A DNA stretch of 30,146 bases from Gnetum montanum. Its lineage: Eukaryota > Streptophyta > Gnetopsida > Gnetales > Gnetaceae. Positions 10,103 through 19,781 of the stretch are shown in pieces. Location of the stretch: contig MNCI01012718.1 in assembly GCA_015680685.1 (NCBI GenBank), forward strand, positions 1,433,500 through 1,463,645, read 5' to 3'. The stretch's first letter is position 1; the number at the start of each line of letters is the position of its first letter. The position numbers and the translations under genes are program-made. The notes beneath the pieces are model-generated. The model did no database searches, was not told where the DNA came from, and saw nothing but the letters and a program-made list of their open reading frames with translations.

Positions 10103-10659
10103 GATCGAGATTACTTCATCATTGCAACATTCACTTAGTTTAATTAATTAATTATTTAATTATTATTGTTATTTACTACTTTCCTAGTTAATCGCTCTCA
10201 CCCTTAAACTCATGTTAAATGTGGAACGAGTACGACTTGATTACGAGCATTTAAGTGTGACTACTTGGTAACCCAGTAGCGTACCTAGGATCTGCACTTG
10301 GTAATCCCAGTGGTATTCATGCATGAAGTCCAAGATGTGTGCGGATAATCAAGGAACGGATGCTCATCGCACTTAGGTTAGTTTAGATTCTTTCTCCCCC
10401 TCTCCCTCTTAGCTTAGTTAACATTACTTTCCATTGCCTTCAGGAGTAGCATTAGATTAGGAACCACATCATACACCTCACTTTGGACTAAACCATACGT
10501 GACAAAGCTAATACTAGTCCAGGTGGGAAGACAGTGAACTATGACCTAAGGCTAATTGTCTAGATACCACAACTAGTCCATCTACGGAGTTCAACCGAAT
10601 TGCATGTGTAATGCTCGTATTCGTATGGTTGAGTGTAGGGGTACCTCGCCACTCATCAT

Positions 10660-10677
10660 TGGCGCTGTTGCCGGGGA
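10660..10677 (+). other. E2 primer-binding site, tRNA-Asp type
   Basis: TGGCGCTGTTGCCGGGGA follows the LTR end CATCA after one T. It is complementary to the 3' end of tRNA-Asp(GTC) with one mismatch (T for C at position 7). Confidence 0.88.
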
Positions 10678-10804
10678 CTAAGTTGTTTGTGTGCTAAGTA
10701 GAACATAGGAAATCATTCACATCATTGGGAATCTTAAACGAACCCTTAGGGTTAATCAAAAGAAAATTTAAATAATAGTCAATAGCACACTGACAAGATA
10801 AACC

Positions 10805-13321
10805 ATGTCTTCTTCTTCTCGTAAAAGCACTTCACCACCTAGGGATCACACAAGAGACCATCGGCAGTCTAACACACATAACCAAAATCCGCTAGTTCCT
10901 CAAGAGGATTGGGTGGTATATATTCATCCCGATGAGTATATACCCGATTTTACTTTTATCCTCAATCAAGATGAACAACTGCGTTGGCAAGATTTGCAAG
11001 GTAACATAGTGTTACCCTTAGATCGTGCAGTACCAACATACTCCTTCGTGCTCTTGCATAGATAGGCATGATACAACTATATGTTGAATACGTTGCATGT
11101 GATTACAACACAAGGGATTACCATCCTACCATGGTGCAACATTTAAGGGACTTGCGGCAGGAGAGCTACCATACATCGTTGAAGGGCAAAGGGGTCCTAC
11201 ACGTCCTAAGAGAAATTGGAGCTGGTGAACCAGTTATAACAGGTTCTCTATTGAATGATGTTCCCCCTCCTAACAATGGTGAGAAGGTGGGGTATAGAAC
11301 TTACACTCCATGATTCATAACCCTGGTTCTGATCCCCATGAACACCAAGTGTTCACTGAGGGAATACAAACACATGACAAGGGTAGGCATTCAGATCGTC
11401 ATCACGATCGGGGCCATAACCACTGGAGAGAAGGTACGAAACATCGTCATGGAGATGGTTGCCCTTCTTCTCCACCTTCATCACATCATTCACCCTCTTC
11501 TTCCACATTGGGATGCAGCCACAAGGAACACAATCGTGAGGATAAGGGTGAGCATAATGAGAACCCTCGACGAGAGAGTCGAAAGTGAGGATGAGGGCAT
11601 TATAGAGAGTCAAGGCATAGAAGGGAAAGTAGGGAACCGCGTAGGCACCACATATGCCACGAAAGAGATGACAACTATGAACCCCTACTTGCTACCCAAA
11701 GTATGGTAGATATTACCAAGGCTATGAGGATACCTACAAGGCATTAGAAAGATAGCTAGATCAAAAGACTAGATATGAATAATATCCCTCGATTTGAGGG
11801 AGGATACAACACTGATCTGCAAAATCACTTACTAGCATTTCATGATGCTTGTGCCTTGTAGAATATCAAAAATGAGTGGCAGAAGCAGAAAGTTGGTATC
11901 GGTCCTTAGAACCGGAATCTATTAGACAATGGAGTATAATGCTAAAATTATTCAATGATAAATATCAAACGTACTCCAGAGTGTTCAACTTGCGTAAGTA
12001 GATCCAAGGATGGAAGTAGGGTACTGACGAACCCTTGGATGCTGCCATGGGCTGATATTATGCATTGCTACATCGTTGCCTGGGCCATGGCTATGCACAA
12101 TAGGATCAACCATGCCACCTTGTAGATGGGCTAAGACATGAAACTAGGAGAACCCTTGGGACATATTCCCAAGGGAGATTATCAGAACTTAGGTCCCATG
12201 AAGTTCACAGATTGTTAGAGCAAGTAGCTAAAGAAGAAGGGGAGCTATGGAAAAGAGAAAGTGTGGAAGAGTATAACCACAATCCTTCCCTCCGAAAGAA
12301 GGGAGTAAGATTCTATGAGGAAGAGGATGAGTCACCACTCGAGGAGTTGATGAATAGAAAAACCTTGCCGCTTCAAAAGTTAACAATTGAAGTGTCGGCT
12401 AAGGTAGATCAAATGTGGGACTCCTTAGATAGTAGATTCGAAACTGTCCTGAAAATTGTAGAGGAGTCTAAGGAACAAAGTAGTGAATCTGATAAGAAAA
12501 AGAGGAGAAAATTAGACCACGCACATAACAAGGTTAAGGGAAAAATAACTATTACCGATGAGGTTGTGGATTTGGATACAGACAATGAAGTTGGATGTGA
12601 GATCTGCCAATATGACCATCCTAAGGGATGTTTCCCCATATTCTTACATCTACAAGATTCTGGGATGTATGCACTCAACCCAATACTTAACAAACAACAG
12701 GCACCCCGTAGGTTACCTTATCCCCAAGGTAACCCAAGATAGTTCCACCAACCGTTAACATATTATCCAAGTGGAACTCTGCCACAACCTATTAGGCAGC
12801 ATCAGTAGTGGCAACACCCACAGTCATAGGGGATGCCACTACCTAGGCAATAATACCCTTACTGGCAACCAGACCCATATGGCTATTATGTGCAGCAGCT
12901 GGTTTCTCCAAGTGACTCTATGGGTCACGCAAATCCACAACATCATTACTAGGTTTGGGAGTATTTTAGGACTCCTTCTCCTACAGGAGACACACCACAT
13001 ACATACCATCCTTCGAATCCATCCGCCACTCTTATGTCGATAGTTCCACTACCACCTGCTCTAATGATGCAAGGGGAACTCTCCACTCAACTGCAGCAAC
13101 GTAATGCTACGAGAGCTGTAAACCTTCAACCTACTATTGGTTTTGACAACCGCACAAAGAGAAGACATTTCTTCAGAACCAAAAGCCCAAAAAAACTCTC
13201 ACAACCACAAGTGGTTGAGTCTGTGCACGCTCCTCCAAAAAATAAGGCTTCGGAGCTCCCTTCAAACCAACAACAGAGCCCAACGTACATGGTTATGTTA
13301 ACACATATCGTTACCAACTAG
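10805..13321 (+). pseudogene. gag: E2 gag, broken by frameshifts and stops
   Basis: The ATG at 10805 starts MSSSSRKSTSPPRDH and an open stretch of 86 codons. Two frame changes follow, near 11066-11070 and 11300-11320, and then a stretch resembling E1 gag (EPLLATQSM; IPRFEGGYNTDLQNHLLAFH near 11785-11840). A deletion near 11890 joins the WQK region directly to WYRSLEPES, removing about a dozen residues present in E1 and restoring the first frame. The rest of the capsid domain carries stops at 11999, 12017, 12053 and 12101, two of which sit at Gln codons of E1. From 12212 the frame is long and open. The zinc knuckle CEICQYDHPKGC lies near 12595-12635, followed by a Pro/Gln-rich tail. The N-terminal ~90 residues do not resemble E1 gag. 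Confidence 0.82.
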
Positions 13322-14125
13322 ATAAAGGTGGGCCACCTTCCTAGGAAACTTTCTGACCCTGGAAGTCCCTTAATCTATCTCCAAGCTGCTGGGAATGAAC
13401 CATGTAAGGCTCTTCTTAACTCAGGTTTTGGAGTTAACTTAATATCACGAGAGATGTATAAAGCCTAGACCCTGCCTCCACTCAAGAAGAGCAATATTCA
13501 ACTAGAGCTGGCAGACTAGTCCATCACCATTCCCTTGGGATTGGTAGAGGACATTGTTACCACTATGTGTGGTTGGTCATACCTGGCTGATTTCCTAGTG
13601 ATAGAAGTTGACAGTAACAAAGGGGACTTCCCAATTATAATGGGAAGGGCGTGGCTCAGCACCATCAACGCATGCCTAGGAATTCATGATCTTTCCTTGG
13701 AGATATCTAAGGAAAACATTTATGGAAAGATCGAGAAGAAGAAAGTGTCATGCATCACATACAGTGATACCGAGGGTGATGACATACAGGAATGCTCAAC
13801 ATCTTCTGTATGCAACTGGTGTGCCCAAGAGACTCAGATACAAAGGTGCCTATATGTAGCAACCACACAACAAGAGAACACCCAGTGGTTGATAGCTAAT
13901 CAAGAGAGCAACCCAGCAATATGCATGGAACTAACTGGGGGAACAACTTGCAACCACACCGAAAGCATAGATACATTGGAATATGAGCGTCGCCAACTTT
14001 CAACCCTTAATCTAAAAACATCAATTGGGAGAAGTTGGACACTTCTAAAAAATTCAAATAAACACTCATTATTTCGGATCTCTCCCTTTCAATTTAGTCA
14101 TGGGGGAGATTGCCACCTATGCTAA
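13322..14125 (+). pseudogene. E2 retropepsin-like aspartic protease
   Basis: In the same frame as the gag tail, a region near 13330-13760 has the plant Ty3/gypsy protease layout. It includes LPRKLSDPGSPLIYL, then the active-site segment ALLNSGFGVNLIS, then FPIIMGRAWLSTINACLGI, which matches the usual second conserved block. The catalytic Asp of the D-S-G triad is Asn here (AAC at 13418-13420), a single G-to-A change that would abolish activity. Stops at 13322, 13469 and 13517 also break it. The last ~120 codons (to 14125) have no recognised domain. The enzyme would cleave Gag in the particle. No reverse transcriptase follows, so the polyprotein ends shortly after the protease. Confidence 0.8.
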
Positions 14126-14240
14126 TAAATTGAGGCCCTCAGTTTCTTTTTAGATTTTTGTTTTACACATTTTTGTTTTACAATTTCTTTAACTTTTCTT
14201 GTTTTTGTTTTACAACATCATTTATAATTTTTCATTTCTT

Positions 14241-14259
14241 TGTGTGTGTGTGTGTGTGT
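14241..14259. repeat. (TG)n microsatellite
   Basis: About nine perfect TG units follow the pyrimidine-rich tract of E2. Confidence 0.9.
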
Positions 14260-15791
14260 CTTATCCATTTCATTAAGTGTGTTAGTTAATAAGTGCTCCA
14301 AAGATGGTATGAACTATTTTCTATTGGTTGCTAATGTTTTGTTTTTACCTTTAAGTTATGATGTTGATACTAAAGTATGGCCCTTTTGATATGACAGGCA
14401 ATGAGTTCACTTCATCCATACATCCATAAAATTCTATGGTCTCTCTTGGTTTGGAACTGTACAGTCCCTTTCTTCGAAATAAAAAGAACTTTCAACGAAT
14501 CGGTGACTGGGCATTTCTCAAACTAAGGAAGGACTCAAGGATTGAAAAGGGTGTGGCTTCAAGGGAACTTGATGCATTTGTGTTGGCCAATCTCTTGGGT
14601 TCTTGGATGTTTTCTTCTTGAGTTTTCTTACCGTTTCGACGTTACCCAATTATCGGGAAGTTGAGTAAATAAAATAAAAATAATAAGTCTTTGCATGGTG
14701 TGGTTCTCACAAAAAAACACAAAAAAAAACTGTGAGAATTCAAAGCACATCCCTTAGATGAATAATCATTTGGGCTACAAGCACTGGTTATGGAACTCAA
14801 ATAAACATGTTCCCTCTAACTAAGGCGCTTCTCGCTTCCTATCTTCTCATCTTTCGTTTCGTCGGAATGGTGGTGGCTCTTTGGAGAAGGCATTCTTGTT
14901 ACTTCGAGTGGATGGATTGGCTGAATGCATTAATGCGAAGTCACTGGATGTGGTTTGTTTGAGTCCAGATTTCGAAAGGGATCTACTAAGTCACATTAAT
15001 CATTAAATATACAAGAGGCTGTACATCACCTTGTTCTTAAGACTCCATTCCATTCTTTTATTTTCATCATTCTTCCTCCATTGTTCACCTCATTACCAGT
15101 TGTATCATTAGTGTATATTTTGGTTGACACATTGTTTTCTTTTTGGTAAATTCTTGTGGTTAAGAATTTAACTTTTGTTTCCAACAACATTCCCAGAGCC
15201 TATGGACTCTTTGAATGTGGGAATGTCAGGGCATCAAGGGCATGAGCCTGCTTTGGGGAGGACCCACTGGCATTCCTCTTTGGTGCATTAGTTAATTTCT
15301 TTCCCTTAAACATTTTTGCAATCAACCTTATTTTTTCATTTCCATCTTGACTTCCATTTCATCAACATTACAGTTGTCTCTTTTTCTCCATCTTTCTTAT
15401 TCCTTTTCTTTCTTCATTCTATCGCTACCGGAGGTTCGCTCTTAGTCATGCGGATCTTGACCCAATTTTTTTGATTTTTTGATTTTCTCCTAACCCATAC
15501 ACCTTCGGTAGTCACCATTATTATATTTCCAGAATCCGCAATCAGCCATACCACAACTTAGCCAATGGACCTTTCACCGAAGCAAGGTATCAATTGCACT
15601 AATATTCATTTACCCTTGCTAATATAAGATTGCATTGTGTGTGCAGATGGCAATCATACAACAACGGATTAGATCTAGAGGGAACACTTGGAATGGATCG
15701 ATGCTAAAGCAGTTATGCAAGGAACAAGATTGATGGCACGCTCATGGATGGAAAAAAAAGATGTAATCTTGGCATTGGTAGCAGCAAAACT

Positions 15792-15821
15792 TCTTTCTCT
15801 CTCTCTCTCTTTCTCTTTCTC
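15792..15821. repeat. (CT)n / CTTT-rich microsatellite
   Basis: A run of CT dinucleotides with interspersed TTTC lies in the E2 non-coding region, about 200 bp before the polypurine tract. Confidence 0.85.
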
Positions 15822-16010
15822 AGCTACCAAATAAGGCCTGATGTCAAATGTATAAAGTGTTCACTCTTGGTGTTGTGAGTACCAGTTTTGTCATGTTCTG
15901 TAATGATGATCTGTTCACATGTCATCCCATTCACCATTAGTTCCATTCAAGTCAATAATCCCATACCTTCCCAATATTTTGTAAGGAACTCGAGGACAAG
16001 TTTTTATTCA

Positions 16011-16022
16011 GTCATGGAGGTA
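16011..16022 (+). other. E2 polypurine tract
   Basis: GTCATGGAGGTA directly precedes the 3' LTR start TGATGGG. It matches the GTCGTGGGGGTA of E4 in place and sequence, with two G-to-A changes. Confidence 0.7.
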
Positions 16023-16841
16023 TGATGGGATATGATATCGCATGGGCTGCGTATCGTACTCAACATCACGTACACGATATTGTAGTCCACTGCCATTTCT
16101 ATAAATAAGAGGCGGCTCACCCTTGTTTCACAATCTAGTTCTTAGTTCCTTACCCAAAATTTTGCAGTTTTTCCTTCTTAGAGTTAGAATTATTTCCCAG
16201 TGTATGCCCGCAGTGTGGTGATTGTAATCGTACGGCATCCTTATTCGAGTGTGACGTACTTGGACACGCACATGACCAGAAATAAAGATTCAGATTACTT
16301 CATCATTGCAGCATTCACTTAGTTTAATTAATTATTTATTTATTTGTTATTATTATTTACTACTTTCCTAGTTAATCTCTCTCGCCCTTAAACTCATGTT
16401 AAACGTGGAATGAGCACAACTTGATCACGAGCATTTAAGTGTGACTACTTGGTAACCTAGTAGTGTACTAGGATTTGCACTTGGTAATCCCAGTGGTAGT
16501 CATGCACGAAGTCCAAGATGTGTGCAGATAATCAAGGAACAGATGCTCATCGCACTTAGGTTAGTTTAGATTCTTTCTCGCCCTTTTCCTCTTACCTTAG
16601 TTAACATTACTTTCCATTGCCTTTAGGAGTAGCGTTAGATTAGGAACCACATCATACACCTCACTCTGGACTAAACCATATGTGACAAAGCTAATACTAG
16701 TCCAGGTGGGAAGATAGCAAACTACGACCTAAGGCTAATTGTCTAGATACCACAACTAGTCCGTCTGCGGAGTTTGACCGGATCACACATGTAACACTTG
16801 TATTCATATGGTTGAGTGTAGGGGTACCTTGCCACTCATCA
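16023..16841 (+). repeat. E2 3' LTR
   Basis: The LTR is 819 bp, from TGATGGGATATGATATCG to CCACTCATCA. The TATA box CTATAAATAAG is at 16099-16109 and AATAAA is at 16281-16286. The palindromes in U3 are more decayed than in the 5' copy. It is followed by CTTAC and the rest of the E1 5' LTR. Confidence 0.9.
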
Positions 16842-16846
16842 CTTAC
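16842..16846. repeat. Target site duplication of E2, right copy (CTTAC)
   Basis: Partner of CTTAT at 9815-9819. The E1 LTR continues from here as 'caaagactaatgcctatcag'. Confidence 0.85.
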
Positions 16847-16967
16847 CAAAGACTAATGCCTATCAGAATTATCTACCTCTTATGTATAGATGAGGAGACA
16901 GGCTGCGATATCGCGTATGCGATATCACATATGCGATATCGTAGTTGACTAAAATGGCGACTCATCA
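16847..16967 (-). repeat. E1 5' LTR, distal part (U3 and promoter)
   Basis: This 121-bp piece aligns with the end of the E1 3' LTR: 'ctaatgcctatcag', a TATA region at about 16878-16889 altered to TATGTATAG, GATATC palindromes (16904-16941), and the terminus GACTCATCA at 16967. It is the promoter of E1, now separated from its body by E2. Confidence 0.88.
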
Positions 16968-16972
16968 ATAGG
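16968..16972. repeat. Target site duplication of E1, right copy (ATAGG)
   Basis: It follows the E1 terminus CATCA and pairs with GTAGG at 1241-1245, with one mismatch. Confidence 0.65.
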
Positions 16973-17186
16973 CACTCCCTAATTGTCAAGAAAATCATAG
17001 AAATAAACTATAAGATTCTAGTTATAGTTGTTACCAAAAGGTGTATTTAATGTAATAGGAGTTAATACTAGCCTTAGATACATTACATCTATGACATTAC
17101 ATGAAAGCATATAATACCACAACTACAATATTGTAGATCCAATATCAGAGTTGTGATGTTACAACTATCTTATTTACAATTCATCA
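16973..17186 (-). repeat. E0 3' LTR, right part
   Basis: After removal of E1, this stretch continues the diverged LTR of 623-1245. Its end, 'atatcagagttgtgatg...aattcatca', parallels the GATATCGCGGTTGAC...GACTCATCA end of E1. It is followed by TACTCCCACAAC, matching the polypurine tract of the family. The two pieces together give about 837 bp, the usual LTR length here. Confidence 0.72.
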
Positions 17187-17949
17187 TACTCCCACAACAA
17201 ACTAAAAATTTATTCTTGAGCTAAAAAAAATTGGGACATAATTTATTATGAAATTGTAAATATGACTCTAATTGACTAACTAACAAACCAATTGACTGAG
17301 TGTCATATTTTAAAAAATTATTATTATGGATTTTTACAAAGAAATGACAAAACAATCTAGATAGAATTTTTTTTCCAAATTATAGGTCTTTAAAAATTTC
17401 AAAGATAGATCTTCAAGTGGTTCTTGACAAAGGCAATACCTCTTATGTTGATGATTCTATTGGTTGGTTTGTTGTGACTCTTTTCATAGGAAGATACAAA
17501 TTAAAACTCCATGTAGGTAGTGTTATTTCCAAAAAATGACATATTATAACTTAAAAGGAAGTTGTAACTATATTCATTATAAATGTTATGTTTTTTGTGC
17601 TTGTTCTATTTTTCAATAAAAAGACTTTTTGAGAGAAAAAGAAATAGATTTTATGAGTAAAAAGTAATAGTAAATTTCAAAAACCACAAATGCAACTTTC
17701 TTCAATGACTTTTTAACAAATTATTAAACCATTTCAATTTAGGAATGATGGTAAAATTTCTAGATTTAAACAAAGTTTTTCTTTTAAATAAAAGAAATTT
17801 TCAATTGGAAAAAGTAACGTAAGTCTAAATGCAAAAGGCTTTTACTTAATGCAATGTAAAATGAGGCCTTCTTTAAATGATCATGATTCAAGAAACTATG
17901 AAGAATTTCCTACAATCTTTCCCTTCACTAATATTTCAAATATTCTTTT
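17187..17949 (-). other. E0 internal remnant, no gene seen
   Basis: The first ~35 bp (TACTCCCACAAC, 'tattcttgagcta') match the PPT and the start of the internal region of E1, E3 and E4. The rest is AT-rich, has no frame of note and shows no further clear match. It may be decayed E0 body or a later insertion. Confidence 0.5.
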
Positions 17950-18135
17950 ATTGGATAATTCTTTTTCAACTATTAGTGATATGGATTATGAGATAAATAT
18001 TTTTACCTACATCTGAATGTTATGTTATAATATAATTTTTAGGGCCTTTCTAATAAGTCATAACCATTGCCAAGGAGTATTTTTCAAACCAACATTTATC
18101 TCCAAATTATCTTATTATTTAAGAAATTAAGATCT
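17950..18135. repeat. 186-bp direct repeat, left copy
   Basis: This unit starts ATTGGATAATTCTTTTTC and ends AAGAAATTAAGATCT. It is repeated at 24278-24463 with about seven substitutions and no indels (about 96% identical by eye). The left copy continues into unique DNA (18136-18245) before E3; the right copy directly abuts E3 on one side and E4 on the other. Confidence 0.9.
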
Positions 18136-18245
18136 CAATTTATGATATTAGTTTAGTACAAAGTTTATTTTAAATATGCATTATTTTTTAGTTGATCATG
18201 AAGTTAATAAAAGAGGTGTTTCCATTTTAATTAATAAAAATTAGT
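18136..18245. other. Unique AT-rich segment before E3
   Basis: This lies between the left 186-bp repeat and the E3 terminus. It is AT-rich with no frame or motif. It would also be expected beyond the far end of E4, outside the window. Confidence 0.4.
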
Positions 18246-19125
18246 TGATGAGCGTTCACACATGATCTGGTTGAACTTCGCAGATGAGCTAGTTGTGGTA
18301 TCTAGATAGTTACATGTTGATTGTAGTTCGCTGTCTTCCCACCTGGACTAATATTTGCTTTGTCACATATGGTTTAGTCTAGAGTGAGGTGTATGATGTG
18401 ATCCTAAACTAGTGTTACTCCTAGAGGAAATGGAAAATAACTTTGCTTTAAGCTAATAGGGAATGAGAGAAGAGAATCTAAGCTAGCCTAAGTGCAATGA
18501 GCATCTGTCCTTAATCATCTTTACACATCTTAGACCTTGTGTACTACTTCTGGGATTACCAAGTGTATATTACTTGAGCGCTCCTAGATACACTACTAGG
18601 TTACCAAGTAGTCACACTTAAATGCTCGTGATTAAGTCATACTCATTCTGCATTTAATAAACAGGGGTAATAAATGAAGGGTAAGAAATATTAATTAAGA
18701 AAGCAATAAATAACAATAACAGTTAAGCAATTAAAACTAAGTGAATGCTACAATGATGAAGTAATCTTGATATTTATTGCCGATCATATGTGTGTCCAAG
18801 TACGTCACACTCGAATAAAGGTTCCATACAATTACAATCATCACACTACAGGCATGCACTAAGGAAAGGGTTGAGAGGAATTGAAACTAACAAAAAGATC
18901 CTACTCTAACACTAACTTTTCCTATGACTCTCCTATGTGCCCAATTGTATATTTATAGGCTCACACAGGAACCACGATATCGTGTACCCGATATCACTAG
19001 TGAGGCCGTGATATCGCGTACCCGATATTGAGGGTCCGATATCAGGGGTCTGATGTCAAGGGTCCAATGTCAAGGCTCTAATGTTAAGGATCCATTATCA
19101 ACACCTGACAAACCATGATTCATCA
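18246..19125 (-). repeat. E3 3' LTR (38-bp end deletion)
   Basis: The LTR is 880 bp, from TGATGAG to GATTCATCA. Compared with the E3 5' LTR it lacks 38 bp right after TGATGAG (the 'tggctaggtacccc...accag' part at 23368-23405). The minus-strand TATA box GCCTATAAATATAC is at 18947-18960, GATATC palindromes at about 18977-19030, and five 14-bp tandem repeats at 19031-19100. Confidence 0.88.
19031..19100. repeat. 14-bp tandem repeat x5 in E3 3' LTR U3
   Basis: Five units of consensus AGGGTCCGATGTCA fill 70 bp exactly. The 5' LTR has the matching array at 24183-24252. The units contain GATATC-like cores (first unit GATATCA), so they may derive from the palindrome region. E1, E2 and E4 lack this array. 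Confidence 0.85.
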
Positions 19126-19137
19126 TACCCCCACAAC
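19126..19137 (-). other. E3 polypurine tract
   Basis: Minus strand GTTGTGGGGGTA directly abuts the LTR terminus TGATGAATC, in the same place as in E1 and E4. Confidence 0.8.
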
Positions 19138-19313
19138 TGAATAACAACTCGTCCTCGAGTTAAAGAAAGTGAGGAAAAAGTTCAATTGATTACACAGTGG
19201 ATAAGTATGGGATTATTGATTAACTTGGGATTTATTCATACCACAGTGGAGAATTGAACATAACAAAATTGGGACATAGACATAGAATTACAAAAGGACA
19301 AAATTTGTGGAAC

Positions 19314-19751
19314 TCATGGGGTTCCTGGTGGTGGTGGCTCCTTCATGGATGCCTTTCCTTTATCTTGTGCACTAGGCTTCTGAGATTGATATTGTTGAAG
19401 AAGCACCTAACATTTCTCCTCTTCTATTTGAGGATTATGAGCCATCCATGCTGATGTTCCAATGTTTGATGGAGTCAGCACTTCCCATGGACATAGTAGC
19501 TATGAGAACACTTGATTGGCCTTGACATGCCATGCTGCAAATAACTAGTGTTCCTCTTCATAGGCTCAGGCCCTAACCTCTCCACCTTTTGCTTGGCCAG
19601 ATTGTGTAGTGATAGGAGTTCCCTAATAAATGCTGAATGATTGTGCCTCCTGCTCTGCATGTTCTACATGAGGTCCTTGGCCTTTGCCTTCCCTTAGGCA
19701 TTTAGTTGCACCTTGAGAAGGTCCTCCTTGTTGTCCTCTTTTAGGGGTCAT
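19314..19751 (-). pseudogene. E3 ORF2 remnant with large internal deletion
   Basis: The frame starts at an ATG at 19751 (MTPKRGQQGG, matching MAPKRSQQKS of E4) and keeps about 55 N-terminal codons. It then jumps near 19572-19585 straight to the C-terminal part (AYEEE, WHVKANQVF, PSNIGTSAWM, KGKAS) and ends at an ancestral stop at 19314. About 2.35 kb present in E4 (roughly 25895-28260) is missing, removing the globular domain and nearly all of the coiled coil. Several stops also interrupt what is left. The product cannot be functional. Confidence 0.75.
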
Positions 19752-19781
19752 CTACAAGCACACAAAGATCAATTGTTAGTA
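19752..19781 (-). promoter_or_regulatory. Conserved branch point and splice acceptor before ORF2 (E3)
   Basis: On the minus strand TACTAAC (19775-19781) is followed by TGTGTGCTTGTAG and then the ORF2 ATG, as in E1 and E4. It survives even though the upstream promoter is gone. Confidence 0.4.

Larger units (their letters stand above)
9820..10658 (+). repeat. E2 5' LTR
   Basis: The LTR is 839 bp. It starts TAATGGGAC (the 3' copy starts TGATGGGA, so a G-to-A change) and ends ACTCATCA. U3 carries GATATC/GTACGCGAT palindrome pieces (9835-9900), then the TATA box CTATAAATAAG (9915-9925). The poly(A) signal AATAAA is at 10097-10102. R/U5 aligns with the reverse complement of the E1, E3 and E4 LTRs. 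Confidence 0.9.
14126..16010 (+). other. E2 non-coding internal region
   Basis: About 1.9 kb without a convincing gene. It starts with a pyrimidine-rich tract (14140-14240) like the one after gag in E1 and E3, then a (TG)n run at 14241-14259 and a CT-rich run at 15792-15821. The motif CTTTGGGGAGGACCCACTGG at 15251-15270 is shared with the spacers of E1, E3 and E4. A 61-codon frame at 14436-14621 matches no family I know. ORF2 is absent. Confidence 0.65.
9820..16841 (+). mobile_element. E2: non-autonomous LTR retrotransposon (gag-protease) nested in E1
   Basis: E2 is about 7.02 kb on the plus strand. It has a 5' LTR (9820-10658), a tRNA-Asp PBS (10660-10677), gag and protease pseudogenes, about 1.9 kb of non-coding DNA, a PPT (16011-16022) and a 3' LTR (16023-16841). 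The CTTAT/CTTAC duplication and the E1 LTR resuming exactly after it prove insertion into the E1 5' LTR in opposite orientation. The LTRs are related to those of E1, E3 and E4 but have a different U3 start (TGATGGGA). Excluding the U3 start, the LTRs differ by about 5% by eye. There is no reverse transcriptase or integrase, and no ORF2. Confidence 0.92.
1246..16967 (-). mobile_element. E1: non-autonomous LTR retrotransposon (gag + ORF2), split by E2
   Basis: The element is read on the minus strand. Its 3' LTR is 1246-2074 and its 5' LTR is 9130-9819 continuing at 16847-16967. A tRNA-Asp-type PBS (9111-9128) and a PPT (2075-2086) abut the internal region of about 7.05 kb. That region carries a gag pseudogene and a second long pseudogene, ORF2. 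No reverse transcriptase, RNase H or integrase motif is seen between the LTRs, so E1 needed enzymes supplied by another element. It is flanked by GTAGG/ATAGG and lies within the LTR of an older relative, E0. By eye, the two LTRs differ by roughly 5-8% over their alignable first part, mostly by transitions, so the insertion is not recent. Confidence 0.9.

Noticed and set aside
14126-16010. Search for reverse transcriptase, RNase H or integrase after the E2 protease
   Set aside because: No Y-x-D-D context, integrase zinc motif or long frame on either strand; the region is pyrimidine-rich and non-coding.
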